NCBI GenBank assembly: GCA_029974595.1
Contig: JARKRC010000051.1
Location: forward strand, 31,214 to 95,213
Length of the DNA stretch: 64,000 bases
From: Ereboglobus sp.
GTDB lineage: Bacteria; Verrucomicrobiota; Verrucomicrobiia; Opitutales; Opitutaceae
Direction: 5' to 3'
Position numbers and translations under genes: made by a program. Every line of letters begins with the position of its first letter. Position 1 is the first letter of the stretch. Positions 54,126-63,222 of the stretch are shown in pieces. The notes beneath the pieces are model-generated. The model saw only the letters and a program-made list of their open reading frames with translations, did not search any database and was not told the DNA's origin.

Positions 54126-55088
54126 ATGCCGGACAAGAAGACTTCCATATTTCCAAACATCGTATCCGCCATCGGTGGCACGCCGCTGGTGAAGCTCAAC
54201 CGCATCGCGCAGGGCGTGTCCGCGAATGTTTTTTTGAAGGTGGACTTCATGAACCCCATGGGGAGCGTGAAGGATCGCATCGGGCGCGCGATGATCGAGG
54301 CCGCCGAGGGGCAGGGCAGGCTGGGGCCCGGATCGGTGATCATCGAGCCGACGTCGGGCAACACGGGCATCGCGCTCGCCTTCGTGTGCGCGCAGCGCGG
54401 CTACAAACTCATGCTGACAATGCCCGAGACGATGTCGGTCGAGCGCCGCGTGCTGTTGCGCATGCTGGGCGCGGAGGTCGTGCTGACGCCGGGCGGCGAG
54501 GGGATGCCCGGCGCGATTCGTCGCGCGGGCGAATTGATCGCGGAGCACGGCGCGAAGGCGTTCATGCCGCAGCAGTTTGAAAACCCCGCCAATCCCGAGG
54601 CGCACCGGCGCACGACGGCGGTCGAAATATGGGATGCGCTCGGCGGCGAGGTGGCGGCCTTCGTGGCGGGCGTGGGCACGGGCGGCACGATCACGGGTGT
54701 GTCCGAGGTGATCAAGGCGCGCCGTCCGGAGATGCGTTCGTTTGCGGTGGAGCCCGCGGCGAGTCCGGTGCTCTCAGGCGGCAGGCCGGGACGGCATCTG
54801 ATACAGGGACTTGGCGCCGGGTTCATCCCGAAAAACTGCAACACGTCCGTGATCGACGAAGTGATTGCGGTGAGCGATGAGGACGCGATTGAGACGGCGC
54901 GCAGACTTGCCGTGCTCGATGGCATACTGGGCGGCATTTCGACTGGCGCGAATGTGTGGGCTGCGTTGCAGATCGCGTCGCGCAAGGAATTCGCCGGGAA
55001 AAACATTGTCACGATCGGCTGCAGCAGCGGCGAGCGTTACCTGAGCACCGACCTCGCCGAAAAAGCGCGACAGGAAGTGACGGTGTGA
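54126..55088 (+). CDS. cysK: Cysteine synthase A (O-acetylserine sulfhydrylase)
   Basis: Makes cysteine from O-acetylserine and sulfide with PLP. The 320-residue protein has GGTPLVKLNRIAQG, the PLP lysine in PMGSVKDRIG (about residue 46), PTSGNTGIALAFV, GVGTGGTITGVSEVIK (phosphate cup) and a C-terminal SSGERYLST. It starts six bases after rdgB, completing a four-gene operon with MBL, ribD and rdgB. Confidence 0.95.
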   Translation: MPDKKTSIFPNIVSAIGGTPLVKLNRIAQGVSANVFLKVDFMNPMGSVKDRIGRAMIEAAEGQGRLGPGSVIIEPTSGNTGIALAFVCAQRGYKLMLTMPETMSVERRVLLRMLGAEVVLTPGGEGMPGAIRRAGELIAEHGAKAFMPQQFENPANPEAHRRTTAVEIWDALGGEVAAFVAGVGTGGTITGVSEVIKARRPEMRSFAVEPAASPVLSGGRPGRHLIQGLGAGFIPKNCNTSVIDEVIAVSDEDAIETARRLAVLDGILGGISTGANVWAALQIASRKEFAGKNIVTIGCSSGERYLSTDLAEKARQEVTV

Positions 55089-55094
55089 GGAAGC

Positions 55095-55268
55095 GTTCAC
55101 ATCAAAGACCCGAAGAGCGCAAAGGTCGGACAAGGAGGAAGGGGGGGCCGAGATTACGGTGTTTCGATTTGGGTCGATTTCTATCGATTTACGTCGATTC
55201 GGATCGGGTGTGGCACGGGCTTCCAGCTCGTGGCTTCAGAACACGGGCAAGATGCCCGTGCCACTCAA
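55095..55268. repeat. Dispersed repeats (families D and A)
   Basis: 55095-55145 is AG-rich family D. 55155-55205 has three CGATTT-containing near-repeats (TTTCGATTTGGGTCGATTTC). 55207-55265 is a family A double hairpin. Confidence 0.75.
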
Positions 55269-55304
55269 CTCATCAGCACGCATCCGGCTCCCAATGCTTC
55301 GGGC

Positions 55305-56573
55305 TCAATTTCGCATCTGGCTGCGATAGACGACGACATCCTTCGGCGCCTGGCCGAGCGGGAGCGTGGCGGGGTCGGGGACGGTGATCGTGAAACGCTG
55401 GGTTTGCTGCGGGTAGGCTTTGCCTTTATCGTCGTGGAAGATGAGCTCGGCCTCGTGCGTGCCAGGCGGGAGCTTGAGCGCGGCGAAGCTGAGGAAGCGC
55501 GGCAGGTTGTCCCAGCAGCGTGTGTCGGCCTGCGTTTGCGTTGCGGAAGAAAGGATTTTTGAAACGAGCCCGACGCCGAGAAGCGCGGCGGTGGCGATCG
55601 CCGAATCGCGGCTGTTGGAAACGTGCGACGAGACGACGGCGCCGGTGAGGGCGAGGTCGCCGACGGCGTCGGTGTTGCGTTTGAAGGAGGCTTTGTTGCC
55701 GAGGATTTGATCCATGACGCGTCCGCCGCGGGTGACGGCTTGGAAGCCAATGTCGTCGAAGGGTGGGAGCGGGTAGGTCTGTTCGCCGACACGGAGGAGC
55801 GCGGAGGTGATCGTGGCGGTCGGGATGCGATACATGAGTTGCTGGCCGTCGGAGCCGCCGGCGTATTTTTGGGGGCCGGCGCTGTAGTCAACAAACAGCA
55901 TGACATTTGCCTGGAGGTCGTAATCGGGAAGCGCGGCGCGGCCCTGCGCGGCGGCGGAAGCGCGGGCGCGCTTGAGGGCGTCCGCGCCGGCGTCGGGATT
56001 GCCTCCGCTGAGCCTGGCGGTGATGTAGCCGTCGAGATAGTCCAGGAGGACGTAGTCGCCGGCGTATTCCTTGCTGACGGTGTCGGAGTCGAGGAGTTCG
56101 CCGTTGCGGAAGAGGGCGCGGGCGTTGTCGGATTCGCCGTCGGTCCAATAGAGGATGCCGCGGTAAAAATTGGCCATGACCCGCTCGTATGCTTCGCCGA
56201 CAAAGGGCTTGCTGGCTTCCTGCGTAAAGAGGCCGCGCGACTTGGCGGCGGCTTTGTTGATGTTGCCGTAATTGGCGGCGGCAAGCGCGAGCGCGTCGTC
56301 GAGCGCGGATTTGGCAATGGCGTTTTCGCCGTGGCGGAGCGCCGTGGCGGCGAGGCGGTATTGCCAGAGGGCGCGGTCTTTTTCAGGCGAGGCGGCGAGT
56401 TGGTTTTGATAATCGACGAGGGGATCGCCCGTGAGCGGCGGGGGCGGCGGCCGCGGTGGAGCGGTCGCGCAACCGGCGGCAAAAAGCAACGCGACCAGCA
56501 GCGCGGGCAAGATCGCGCGGACGTTTTTGTCCGCGCCGGCGAAAGGACGTTTGGAAACAGCGTCGTGAATCAT
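55305..56573 (-). CDS. COG3014-like tetratricopeptide-type lipoprotein
   Basis: A 422-residue lipoprotein: lipobox FAAGC (C35), Pro-rich tether (PPRPPPPPLTGDPL), helical TPR-like region (about 55-190) and a C-terminal beta-rich domain (FAALKLPPGTHEAELIFHDD, RFTITVPDPATLPLG). The order with LpoB and YcfL-like lipoproteins matches the known COG3014 cluster. Function unknown; probably envelope assembly. It is the last gene of the four-gene minus-strand cluster. The start is ATG 56571-56573. Confidence 0.72.
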   Translation of the reverse strand: MIHDAVSKRPFAGADKNVRAILPALLVALLFAAGCATAPPRPPPPPLTGDPLVDYQNQLAASPEKDRALWQYRLAATALRHGENAIAKSALDDALALAAANYGNINKAAAKSRGLFTQEASKPFVGEAYERVMANFYRGILYWTDGESDNARALFRNGELLDSDTVSKEYAGDYVLLDYLDGYITARLSGGNPDAGADALKRARASAAAQGRAALPDYDLQANVMLFVDYSAGPQKYAGGSDGQQLMYRIPTATITSALLRVGEQTYPLPPFDDIGFQAVTRGGRVMDQILGNKASFKRNTDAVGDLALTGAVVSSHVSNSRDSAIATAALLGVGLVSKILSSATQTQADTRCWDNLPRFLSFAALKLPPGTHEAELIFHDDKGKAYPQQTQRFTITVPDPATLPLGQAPKDVVVYRSQMRN

Positions 56574-56630
56574 CGCATGAGCACGGGCAGGAATGACCGC
56601 GCTGCTTTGTCATTGTCGAGCGAATAGGTT

Positions 56631-57365
56631 TTATTTCGCGCGCGCCGTGATGTCGTTCATGAGGTTGAGCGCGGTGGCTTCGAGCGCGTCATGCACGTTG
56701 AGGCTGCCGAGCGCGGCGGGCGGAAGCTGGTTGACGACATCGCTGGCGGTGGCCTGTCCGAGTATGGCGGAGTCGGAGAGGCGGATAGCGGTCATCTGGA
56801 TATCGGGGATGGTCACGATGTTGTTTTGACCGGAGATCGAGGGGAGCGAAACCTGCCGGCTGGTGACGAGCGTCTCGATGGCGACATCGGCGACGGGCGG
56901 GGCGGGCTCGGCAGGCGCGGCTGCGTCCTTGGCGGGCTTCGGAGCGGGCAGCGCGGACTGGTCGGCGAGCGCGGCCCCGGCCTGAATGAAGGGTCGCGCA
57001 GCGATGCGCTCGATGTCGCGCGCGGTCTGCCTGTCGGCGAGGCTGGCGGACGCGCGTGCGGCGCGCTTCAAGTCACGGTTGATATAAAACACGATGCGGG
57101 GGCTGCCGAGTTTTTCATAAGCGGGACGGAAATTGTTTATGATTTCCCCGGCGTGCTGCTGCTGCGGAAGCGCGGTGGCGGAACCGTAAACGCGCTGGCC
57201 TTCGTCCGTCGCGGACGCGGCGGCTCCGCCTTGCGCCGGGGCGACGGTGACGACGGATGTGACGGGCGCGGGCCCGGCGGGATGCGTTTTATATTTGCTG
57301 GCGCAGCCGGCGGAAAGAAATGCAGCGAGCGGGGCGAGTATTAAAAGCGAATATGCGGTTTTCAT
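56631..57365 (-). CDS. Lipoprotein of unknown function in LpoB cluster
   Basis: A 244-residue lipoprotein with lipobox FLSAGC (C21). An Ala/Pro-rich region is followed by FRPAYEKLGSPRIVFYINRD, and a C-terminal block VSLPSISGQNNIVTIPDIQM, TAIRLSDSAILGQATASDVV. The last part resembles the arrangement of LpoB-like proteins, but identity is not clear. It sits between ycfL-like and COG3014-like genes on the same strand. The start is ATG 57363-57365. Confidence 0.62.
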   Translation of the reverse strand: MKTAYSLLILAPLAAFLSAGCASKYKTHPAGPAPVTSVVTVAPAQGGAAASATDEGQRVYGSATALPQQQHAGEIINNFRPAYEKLGSPRIVFYINRDLKRAARASASLADRQTARDIERIAARPFIQAGAALADQSALPAPKPAKDAAAPAEPAPPVADVAIETLVTSRQVSLPSISGQNNIVTIPDIQMTAIRLSDSAILGQATASDVVNQLPPAALGSLNVHDALEATALNLMNDITARAK

Positions 57366-57385
57366 GGCGTTTTATAAAAATAATC

Positions 57386-57442
57386 AACAGCCGAAAAAAG
57401 GCGCGGGGAACATGCCCGGAGTTTTCCTTTTTTTCGGCTGTT
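57386..57442 (-). terminator. Long inverted repeat between lipoprotein genes, possible attenuator/terminator
   Basis: On the minus strand AACAGCCGAAAAAAAGG pairs with CCTTTTTTCGGCTGTT across a 23-base GC-rich loop, followed by GATTATTTTT. It could reduce read-through from lpoB-ycfL into the last two genes. Confidence 0.6.
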
Positions 57443-57451
57443 TATATGATA

Positions 57452-57880
57452 TCACCGGGCCTGCCTGACGCGGATTGTATAGGTTTTGGACTGCGGGTTG
57501 GTCGCGGTGAAGCGGACGGCCTCGGTGCCGTTTTCGGTGAGTATGAGCGTCTGCCACGGCGTCTCGTCGCCGGTGGAGAAATGCTGGCCGTCCTTGAACA
57601 CGCAGCCGATCTGGATCTGGATGCGGCGCGCCTCGCGGTTTTTCACGTTGGCGACGACTTCGAGCCGCCCGTCGGCGGTGGTGCGTTCCTGCAGTCCGGT
57701 GCAGGTGACGGAATATTGCGCGGCCTGGTCCATGAGCACAAACTTCTCGGTGTTTTCGAGCGTGTATTTGGTCGTGTCCTGCGGAAGGTAGGGGCCTGTG
57801 CCCTGTGTGTTTTTCGAGGCGCAGCCGGTTGATATGAGCAGGAGCGCGGCGGCAGCGAGTATGGGCAGGAGTGTTTTCAT
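57452..57880 (-). CDS. YcfL-like (DUF1425) lipoprotein
   Basis: A 142-residue lipoprotein with lipobox LISTGC (C20) and a small Ig-like beta domain typical of DUF1425/YcfL (RLEVVANVKNREARRIQIQI, VFKDGQHFSTGDETPWQTLI, FTATNPQSKTYTIRVRQ). In E. coli ycfL lies directly beside lpoB, as here, but the function is unknown. The start is ATG 57878-57880; lpoB is upstream. Confidence 0.8.
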   Translation of the reverse strand: MKTLLPILAAAALLLISTGCASKNTQGTGPYLPQDTTKYTLENTEKFVLMDQAAQYSVTCTGLQERTTADGRLEVVANVKNREARRIQIQIGCVFKDGQHFSTGDETPWQTLILTENGTEAVRFTATNPQSKTYTIRVRQAR

Positions 57881-57931
57881 GATGCTTGGTCTGTGTAATC
57901 CGTTGTTAATATGATTGTATTCAAACTTGTA

Positions 57932-58585
57932 TTAACGATACGCGGCGTCTTCGAGGCCCTGTTTTTTGATCTCGGCCATGTCTTCCCACACGATGGCCGA
58001 GGTGCGCGCGTTGATGAGCTGGAAGGAATACATGACGTAGTCGCTCAGGCCCTGGCTGGTGCGGGTGGAGAGGCTGCTGAGTTTTCCCGTGAGGAAGTAG
58101 TCGGCGCCCTTGAACTCGACGACGCCGGGGTCGGCGCTGGCGGTGACCTGCCCGGTTTGCTTGAGCTGGCGTTCCCTTTCGAGCGCGGCCATGCGGTCGC
58201 GGGCGAGGAAGGTGACTTTGCCGGCCGCCTTTTGGTTGAGCGAGATGCGGATGCGGTCGAGGAACATGTCTTTCTGGATCGCGAAGCGCGTGTCGTTGAC
58301 GACAGGATCGAGCACGACCACGGGCGGAGTGGCGGCGCTGGCGATTTGCGGAATGCCGAGGATGCTGCGCGCCATTTTGTCGGTCACGGCAACGAGGTCC
58401 TGGGATTCGATGCCGGTGCCGGCCACCGAGCCGCGTTCGTCGGGATTGACCTCGACGACGGGAACTCCCGAGGGATACTGGACGCCTTTGCTCGGCGAGG
58501 AGCAGGCGCTCACGAAGATGAGCGAGGAGAGCAGCGAAATCGCAAGAAAGAGCCGCGTGGCGGCGGTTGAGGTGCTTATGTTCAT
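57932..58585 (-). CDS. lpoB: LpoB-like penicillin-binding protein activator
   Basis: A 217-residue outer-membrane lipoprotein (lipobox FVSAC, C28) with a C-terminal LpoB/TolB-N-like domain: VVVLDPVVNDTRFAIQKDMF, DRIRISLNQKAAGKVTFLAR, EFKGADYFLTGKLSS, DYVMYSFQLINARTSAIVWE. In enterobacteria LpoB spans the periplasm to switch on PBP1b; the same role here is by family. It heads the cluster lpoB, ycfL-like, lipoprotein, COG3014-like. The start is ATG 58583-58585. Confidence 0.85.
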   Translation of the reverse strand: MNISTSTAATRLFLAISLLSSLIFVSACSSPSKGVQYPSGVPVVEVNPDERGSVAGTGIESQDLVAVTDKMARSILGIPQIASAATPPVVVLDPVVNDTRFAIQKDMFLDRIRISLNQKAAGKVTFLARDRMAALERERQLKQTGQVTASADPGVVEFKGADYFLTGKLSSLSTRTSQGLSDYVMYSFQLINARTSAIVWEDMAEIKKQGLEDAAYR

Positions 58586-58732
58586 GGTTGCTGATGATGA
58601 ATGTAATCGGAAATACGCGAGTTTGCTTTGCCGTGCAAAAGGCAGTCGATTGCATGGGCCGGCAGGAGGATTCGAGACAGCGGCAAAAGAACAAGTGTTC
58701 AATAAAAAACGCGGTGGCTGCCCGGAGCGGGC

Positions 58733-59395
58733 TTACTGGCGGCCAAAGAGCGCGTTGGCTTCGCTCATGGGCGTGGCGGGGGCGGGCGTGTGGACACGCT
58801 GCGGTTGTTGCGGCGCGGGTGTTTTTGGCTGGGCAACATGTGTGGCGCGGGCGATTTCCGCATGGTTGTCAGCCATTTGGGCGGCGTCCCAATCGGCGCG
58901 TTCCTGGCGGACAGCGGCCCTGTCGGCGGCGTTGCCCGCGAGGAGCCCTATCGTGCTGCCGATGGCGGCGCCCGCCCACGCGTTGCCGCGTCCGGAGTTG
59001 TTGCCAATAATCCCGCCCAGCACACCCCCGAGAACAGCACCGCCGAGGGTATAACCCGGCGCATCGGAATCCGCATACGTGGTGTAGTTCACGCTGATAC
59101 CCGGATAGGCGTAACCGTAATAGGGGAGATAGCCCGTTGTGTAGTAAGGCCATCCATAGTAGCCATAACGGTATGGATAGTAGCCGGCATAATATCCGTA
59201 TGGACGGTATAAGTAGGAATAGCGCACGCCGTGGCCGGGGCGATGATGAACACTTGGCGGCGGCGGACGATTTGGACGCATATTGTGATTGCTCGAATCG
59301 TGGCGGGGAGGAGCGGATTGTGCATCGACTGCACCGGCACTTATGAACAGGATCGCCGCCCCGATGCCGAATATATTTGCAAGTATCTTTTTCAT
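58733..59395 (-). CDS. Secreted Tyr-rich glycine-zipper protein
   Basis: A 220-residue exported protein. A signal peptide (to about 26, GAVDAQS), then a His/Pro stretch, a Tyr/Gly/Pro-rich tract (YRPYGYYAGYYPYRYGYYGW) and a glycine-zipper hairpin (LGGAVLGGVLGGIIGNNSGR, GAAIGSTIGLLAGNAADRAA) typical of YMGG-like membrane-inserting proteins. The tail is polar. Role in outer-membrane or stress response is likely but unproven. The start is ATG 59393-59395. Confidence 0.75.
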   Translation of the reverse strand: MKKILANIFGIGAAILFISAGAVDAQSAPPRHDSSNHNMRPNRPPPPSVHHRPGHGVRYSYLYRPYGYYAGYYPYRYGYYGWPYYTTGYLPYYGYAYPGISVNYTTYADSDAPGYTLGGAVLGGVLGGIIGNNSGRGNAWAGAAIGSTIGLLAGNAADRAAVRQERADWDAAQMADNHAEIARATHVAQPKTPAPQQPQRVHTPAPATPMSEANALFGRQ

Positions 59396-59884
59396 AACGA
59401 TTTATTGCTAATCTATGCCGTTGATCGTGTGCTTGATGGCATGCGCTTATGCTGCCTGTAAGACGTTTTTTTGGCGATAAGGATGCCTGGATGGGAAAAT
59501 TCGGACAGGGTGGATTTTCAAATGTTGCCAAACATATCTTGCGGGAAGTGGAGTGTCGGGCCATGTGCGCATTTTCAGGCTGCCATATGCGCAAATGTTG
59601 CACTTATTGGAGGGGTAAACACGTTTTGCGTGCATATTTTACATATCGATCGAGCAGAAACGATGTGTTTGTGTTAGGAGGCTGTCTTATGGCGGTTGTT
59701 TGGCTGGCTGATAACCGCAGGCAGGGTGCTGATTGTGCTTTTGATGAGGATATATTGGCAATAAATGAATGGTCCTCGCCAATAAATGGACGGCCTTTCC
59801 CGTTGAAGGGAACGCCGCCAGAGAGCCTACTCACCTGTTATTTTCGTAATCTTTTGACACAACTCATTCCCGATTTACCAAGCC
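59396..59884. other. Gap upstream of the nuo operon, no confident gene
   Basis: A long frame from 59449 reads across nuoA and has no family, so I treat it as chance. It contains two near-direct repeats of CAATAAATG (59759 and 59780) and a TTGACA at 59855 with no clear -10 box. The promoter of the nuo operon must be here. Confidence 0.4.
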
Positions 59885-60262
59885 ATGCAAATCGCTGCAC
59901 ATCCTTACGCATTTCTTGCACTGTTTATTGCCGTGGCTGCGGCTTTTCCACTGGCGCTTCTTTTGTTGTGCCGCTTGTGGGTTGTTTTTTTCCAGCCGCA
60001 AAAACCCAATCCCATCAAGAACGCCACCTATGAATGCGGTCTCGAATCGAAGGGTGATTCGTGGATTCAATTCAAGGCGCACTATTACCTCTACGCGATT
60101 CTGTTCCTGATCTTCGATGTCGAGGTGCTCTTTTTGCTGCCGTTCGCGGTCGTGTTCACCGGACTGCCTTGGGGCGCGCTTTTTGTGATGCTCGCCTTTA
60201 TTTTCCTGCTCCTCGAAGGACTCGTCTGGGCATGGAACCGGGGCCACCTCGAATGGAAATGA
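59885..60262 (+). CDS. nuoA: NADH-quinone oxidoreductase subunit A
   Basis: A 125-residue membrane subunit of respiratory complex I. Three helices, with the conserved loop NPIKNATYECGLESKGDSWI and the acidic FLIFDVEVLFLLPFAVVF helix. The start is ATG 59885. First gene of the nuo operon. Confidence 0.96.
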   Translation: MQIAAHPYAFLALFIAVAAAFPLALLLLCRLWVVFFQPQKPNPIKNATYECGLESKGDSWIQFKAHYYLYAILFLIFDVEVLFLLPFAVVFTGLPWGALFVMLAFIFLLLEGLVWAWNRGHLEWK

Positions 60263-60375
60263 TGCAAAACTGAAAAGCAGGAATCAGAAAAACAAAAAGC
60301 ATCCCGATTTCCGCTTTCATCCAATGCCGCGCAACCCGATTTCCACTTTCTAATTTCCACTTCCTCCCTCCCTCG

Positions 60376-61059
60376 ATGAGCATTCCCGCCACCACATCAA
60401 CATCGTCGTCCCTCCCCACGCCGCCGCCGGCGGGCATCTCGGTGGAAGACCGCGAAAGCATGCGCAAACAGGGCGTGCTGCTCACCAGCTTCAACGAAAT
60501 CTACAACTGGGGCCGCGCCAACTCCATCTGGCCGCTCCAGTTCGGGCTCGCCTGCTGCGCGATCGAGATGATTTGCGTCGCCGCCGCGCGCTTCGACATC
60601 GCCCGTTTCGGAGCCGAGATTTTCCGCGCCTCGCCCCGCCAGGCCGACCTCATGATCGTGAACGGCACCGTCACGAAAAAAATGCTCCCGCAAGTCGTCC
60701 GGCTCTGGAACCAGATGGGCGAGCCGAAATTCTGCATCGTCATGGGCGCGTGCGCCAGCTCCGGCGGCCCCTTCAAGCAAGGCTACAACGTCGTCAAGGG
60801 GATCGACCGCTACATCCCCGTCGACGTGTATGTGCCCGGCTGCCCGCCCCGCCCCGAGGCGCTCCTCAACGGCCTCATGGAAATCCAGAAAAAAATGCGC
60901 GAGGAAACCCTCACCGGCCCGAACGCCCCGCGTTATTTCCGCAAGGACGCCGACTGCGTGTATCCGGTGCCCGAATACGGCGGGCGCGACCTTGTCCCGC
61001 CGCACAATCCCAAAGTCTGGAAACCCGCCGCGCCGATCGTGCGCGATGCGAAAGCATAA
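60376..61059 (+). CDS. nuoB: NADH-quinone oxidoreductase subunit B (N2 cluster)
   Basis: A 227-residue subunit that holds the N2 [4Fe-4S] cluster next to the quinone site. Cysteines lie in [20 protein letters not shown] and [32 protein letters not shown] is a family motif. The C-terminus is about 30 residues longer than in E. coli. The start ATG 60376 lies after a 110-base spacer ending in a C/T-rich run. Confidence 0.96.
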   Translation: MSIPATTSTSSSLPTPPPAGISVEDRESMRKQGVLLTSFNEIYNWGRANSIWPLQFGLACCAIEMICVAAARFDIARFGAEIFRASPRQADLMIVNGTVTKKMLPQVVRLWNQMGEPKFCIVMGACASSGGPFKQGYNVVKGIDRYIPVDVYVPGCPPRPEALLNGLMEIQKKMREETLTGPNAPRYFRKDADCVYPVPEYGGRDLVPPHNPKVWKPAAPIVRDAKA

Positions 61060-61088
61060 ATCCCCATGGCCGACATGCATCAAAGTCA

Positions 61089-61245
61089 CGCTTGCGCAAG
61101 GAGGGGCGACGTCCCGTCGCCCGACGCGCGCAACGCGCGCGCCCCTTTGCGTGAAGGCACGATAATCCCGCAAAAAATCTTCGCAGCAGCTATGCGGGGC
61201 TCCGCCCCGTCCGGCGGCGGGACGCCGCCGCTCCTTGCGCAAGCG
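61089..61245. repeat. Family E palindromic repeats between nuoB and nuoC
   Basis: GGGCGACGTCCCGTCGCCC and GGGGCTCCGCCCC hairpins, bounded by CGCTTGCGCAAGGAG at 61089 and its inverse at 61231-61245. 61211-61245 is the exact reverse complement of 63873-63907, behind nuoI. It separates two genes of one operon. Confidence 0.88.
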
Positions 61246-61284
61246 ACTCCTGCGACTCCCGCATAACTCACACTCTTTCTCACC

Positions 61285-61956
61285 GTGGAAACTCTCGAAC
61301 AAATCCGTGACCGCATCGCCGCCCAGTTTGGCGCCGGCGCCGTCACGCTCGTCACAAACCCCGGCCCGGCGGCGCAACACTCGCTCCTCCTCGCGTCCCA
61401 CGCCGCGCGCGACATCGCCCGTTTCCTTCGCGACGACCCCGGGCTCCGCCTCGACTTCTGCTCCAACGCCACCGGCGTCGACTGGCCCGACAAGGAAATC
61501 GTCGAGACCACCAAAACCACGCAACCCGATCCCGCCGGCGGCCCCGCCAAAGTTGTCGAAACCAAAACCAAGCGCCTCCAGCCCGGCTGTCTCGAAGCCG
61601 TTTACCACCTTTATTCGATGGCGCTGAAAAGCCCCGCGCCCGTCATCATCCGCTTGCGCACCGTGAACCGCACCGACGACGTCACGCTCCCCTCGCTCAC
61701 GCCTGTCTGGCGCTCGTGCGAGTTTCAAGAACGCGAAATCTACGATCTCTACGGCATCGTTTTCACCGGCCACCCCGACCTCCGCCGCATCCTGATGTGG
61801 GACGAGTTCAAAGACCACCCCATGCGCAAAGATTACGTTTCCCCCGACGACTACGAATGGGAACCCACTCCGCACGACGACGTGCTCGAACGCGCCAAGG
61901 CCCATTATCCGGCTCCCTCCGCTTCCACAACCCAAACGCCGGAGGTCACAAAATGA
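61285..61956 (+). CDS. nuoC: NADH-quinone oxidoreductase subunit C
   Basis: A 223-residue 30-kDa subunit of the peripheral arm. [40 protein letters not shown] and [20 protein letters not shown] are the family signature. A charged insert ([26 protein letters not shown]) lies at residues about 73-95. The start is GTG 61285. Its TGA overlaps the nuoD ATG as ATGA. Confidence 0.94.
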   Translation: METLEQIRDRIAAQFGAGAVTLVTNPGPAAQHSLLLASHAARDIARFLRDDPGLRLDFCSNATGVDWPDKEIVETTKTTQPDPAGGPAKVVETKTKRLQPGCLEAVYHLYSMALKSPAPVIIRLRTVNRTDDVTLPSLTPVWRSCEFQEREIYDLYGIVFTGHPDLRRILMWDEFKDHPMRKDYVSPDDYEWEPTPHDDVLERAKAHYPAPSASTTQTPEVTK

Positions 61957-63131
61957 GCGCCACCCTTCCCGACATCAACATCGCCCTGCCCAACGGCGCC
62001 ACCGCGCGCCGCGTTGAAGACGAGTTCCACGGCGACCTCCTCGAAATCTCCCTCGGGCCTCATCACCCCTCGACCCACGGCGTGTTTCGCATGAACGCCA
62101 CGCTCGACGGCGAAATCATCACCACGCTCAAACCCGTTTTCGGCTACCTCCACCGCAACCACGAAAAACTCGGCGAAACGAACAGCTACCTCGCCAACAT
62201 CCCCTACACCGACCGCCTCGATTACCTCGCCTCGCTCACCAACAACTGGGCCTACGTGCACGCCGTCGAAAAACTCGCCGGTTTCGTCCCTACCGAACGC
62301 TGCGAATACCTTCGCGTCATCCTTGGCGAACTCAGCCGCATCATCAACCACGTCTGCCTCGTCGGCTTCCTTCTCAACGACCTCGGCACCTCGTTCACTC
62401 CGCTCCTCTACTCCCTGCGTGAACGCGAACGCATGCTCGACTTGCTCGAAGAGCTCACCGGCGCGCGCATGATGTATAACTTCATGCGTTTCGGCGGCCT
62501 CCGCACCGATGTCTCCGCCGACTGGCTCGCCCGCCTCAAAACCTACCTCGAAGGCCTCTTCGCCCGCTACCTCGACGAACAGGACGCGCTCCTTACCGGC
62601 AACGAAATCCTCCTCGCCCGCACCCAGGGCACCGGCGTCCTCAAGCCCGGGCTCGCCATCAACGCCGGCATCACCGGCCCCGGCCTCCGTGCCAGCGGCG
62701 TCGATTACGACATCCGCAAAGTCGACAAATACTCCATCTACGAGCGTTTCGATTTCCGCGTTCCCCTCGGCGAGCACGGCGACACCTACGATCGCTACAT
62801 GATGCGCATGTTGGAAATGCGCGAGTCGGTGAAAATCATCCTTCAGGCCATGCGCGATCTTCCCGAAGGCCCCGTCAACGACCCAAAGGCCAAATCGCGC
62901 GGCCTCCGCCCGAAAGCCGGCGAGGCTTACGGACGCATCGAATGCCCGAAAGGCGAACTCGGCTTCTATCTTATCAGCGACGGTACGCCCAATCCCTACC
63001 GTTACCGCGTGCGTCCGCCCTCGTTCATCAACCTCACCGTCCTTGAAGACATGTGCGTCGGCCAAACCCTCGCCGACGCCGTCATAACACTCGGCAGCAT
63101 CGACATCGTCCTGGGGGAGGTTGACCGCTGA
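61953..63131 (+). CDS. nuoD: NADH-quinone oxidoreductase subunit D
   Basis: A 392-residue 49-kDa subunit that forms the quinone pocket with NuoB. Motifs: [61 protein letters not shown], APxx region as [20 protein letters not shown] and the closing [12 protein letters not shown]. Translation is coupled to nuoC by a 4-base overlap. Confidence 0.96.
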   Translation: MSATLPDINIALPNGATARRVEDEFHGDLLEISLGPHHPSTHGVFRMNATLDGEIITTLKPVFGYLHRNHEKLGETNSYLANIPYTDRLDYLASLTNNWAYVHAVEKLAGFVPTERCEYLRVILGELSRIINHVCLVGFLLNDLGTSFTPLLYSLRERERMLDLLEELTGARMMYNFMRFGGLRTDVSADWLARLKTYLEGLFARYLDEQDALLTGNEILLARTQGTGVLKPGLAINAGITGPGLRASGVDYDIRKVDKYSIYERFDFRVPLGEHGDTYDRYMMRMLEMRESVKIILQAMRDLPEGPVNDPKAKSRGLRPKAGEAYGRIECPKGELGFYLISDGTPNPYRYRVRPPSFINLTVLEDMCVGQTLADAVITLGSIDIVLGEVDR

Positions 63132-63222
63132 ACGCGCCACTCGACTTAAATCGAAACAGGCCGCCGCCACACACCGCCCGCCACTTCTTAATTCTTAATT
63201 TCTACTTCCTACTTTTTCCACT

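Noticed and set aside
59449..60033. 194-codon plus-strand frame upstream of and overlapping nuoA
   Set aside because: No family, Cys-rich random-looking translation, overlaps nuoA in another frame; treated as chance.
60397..63170. Two long frames (about 512 and 421 codons) opposite nuoB, nuoC and nuoD
   Set aside because: Val/Gly/Asp-rich translations typical of antisense reading of high-GC codons; nuo genes are certain.
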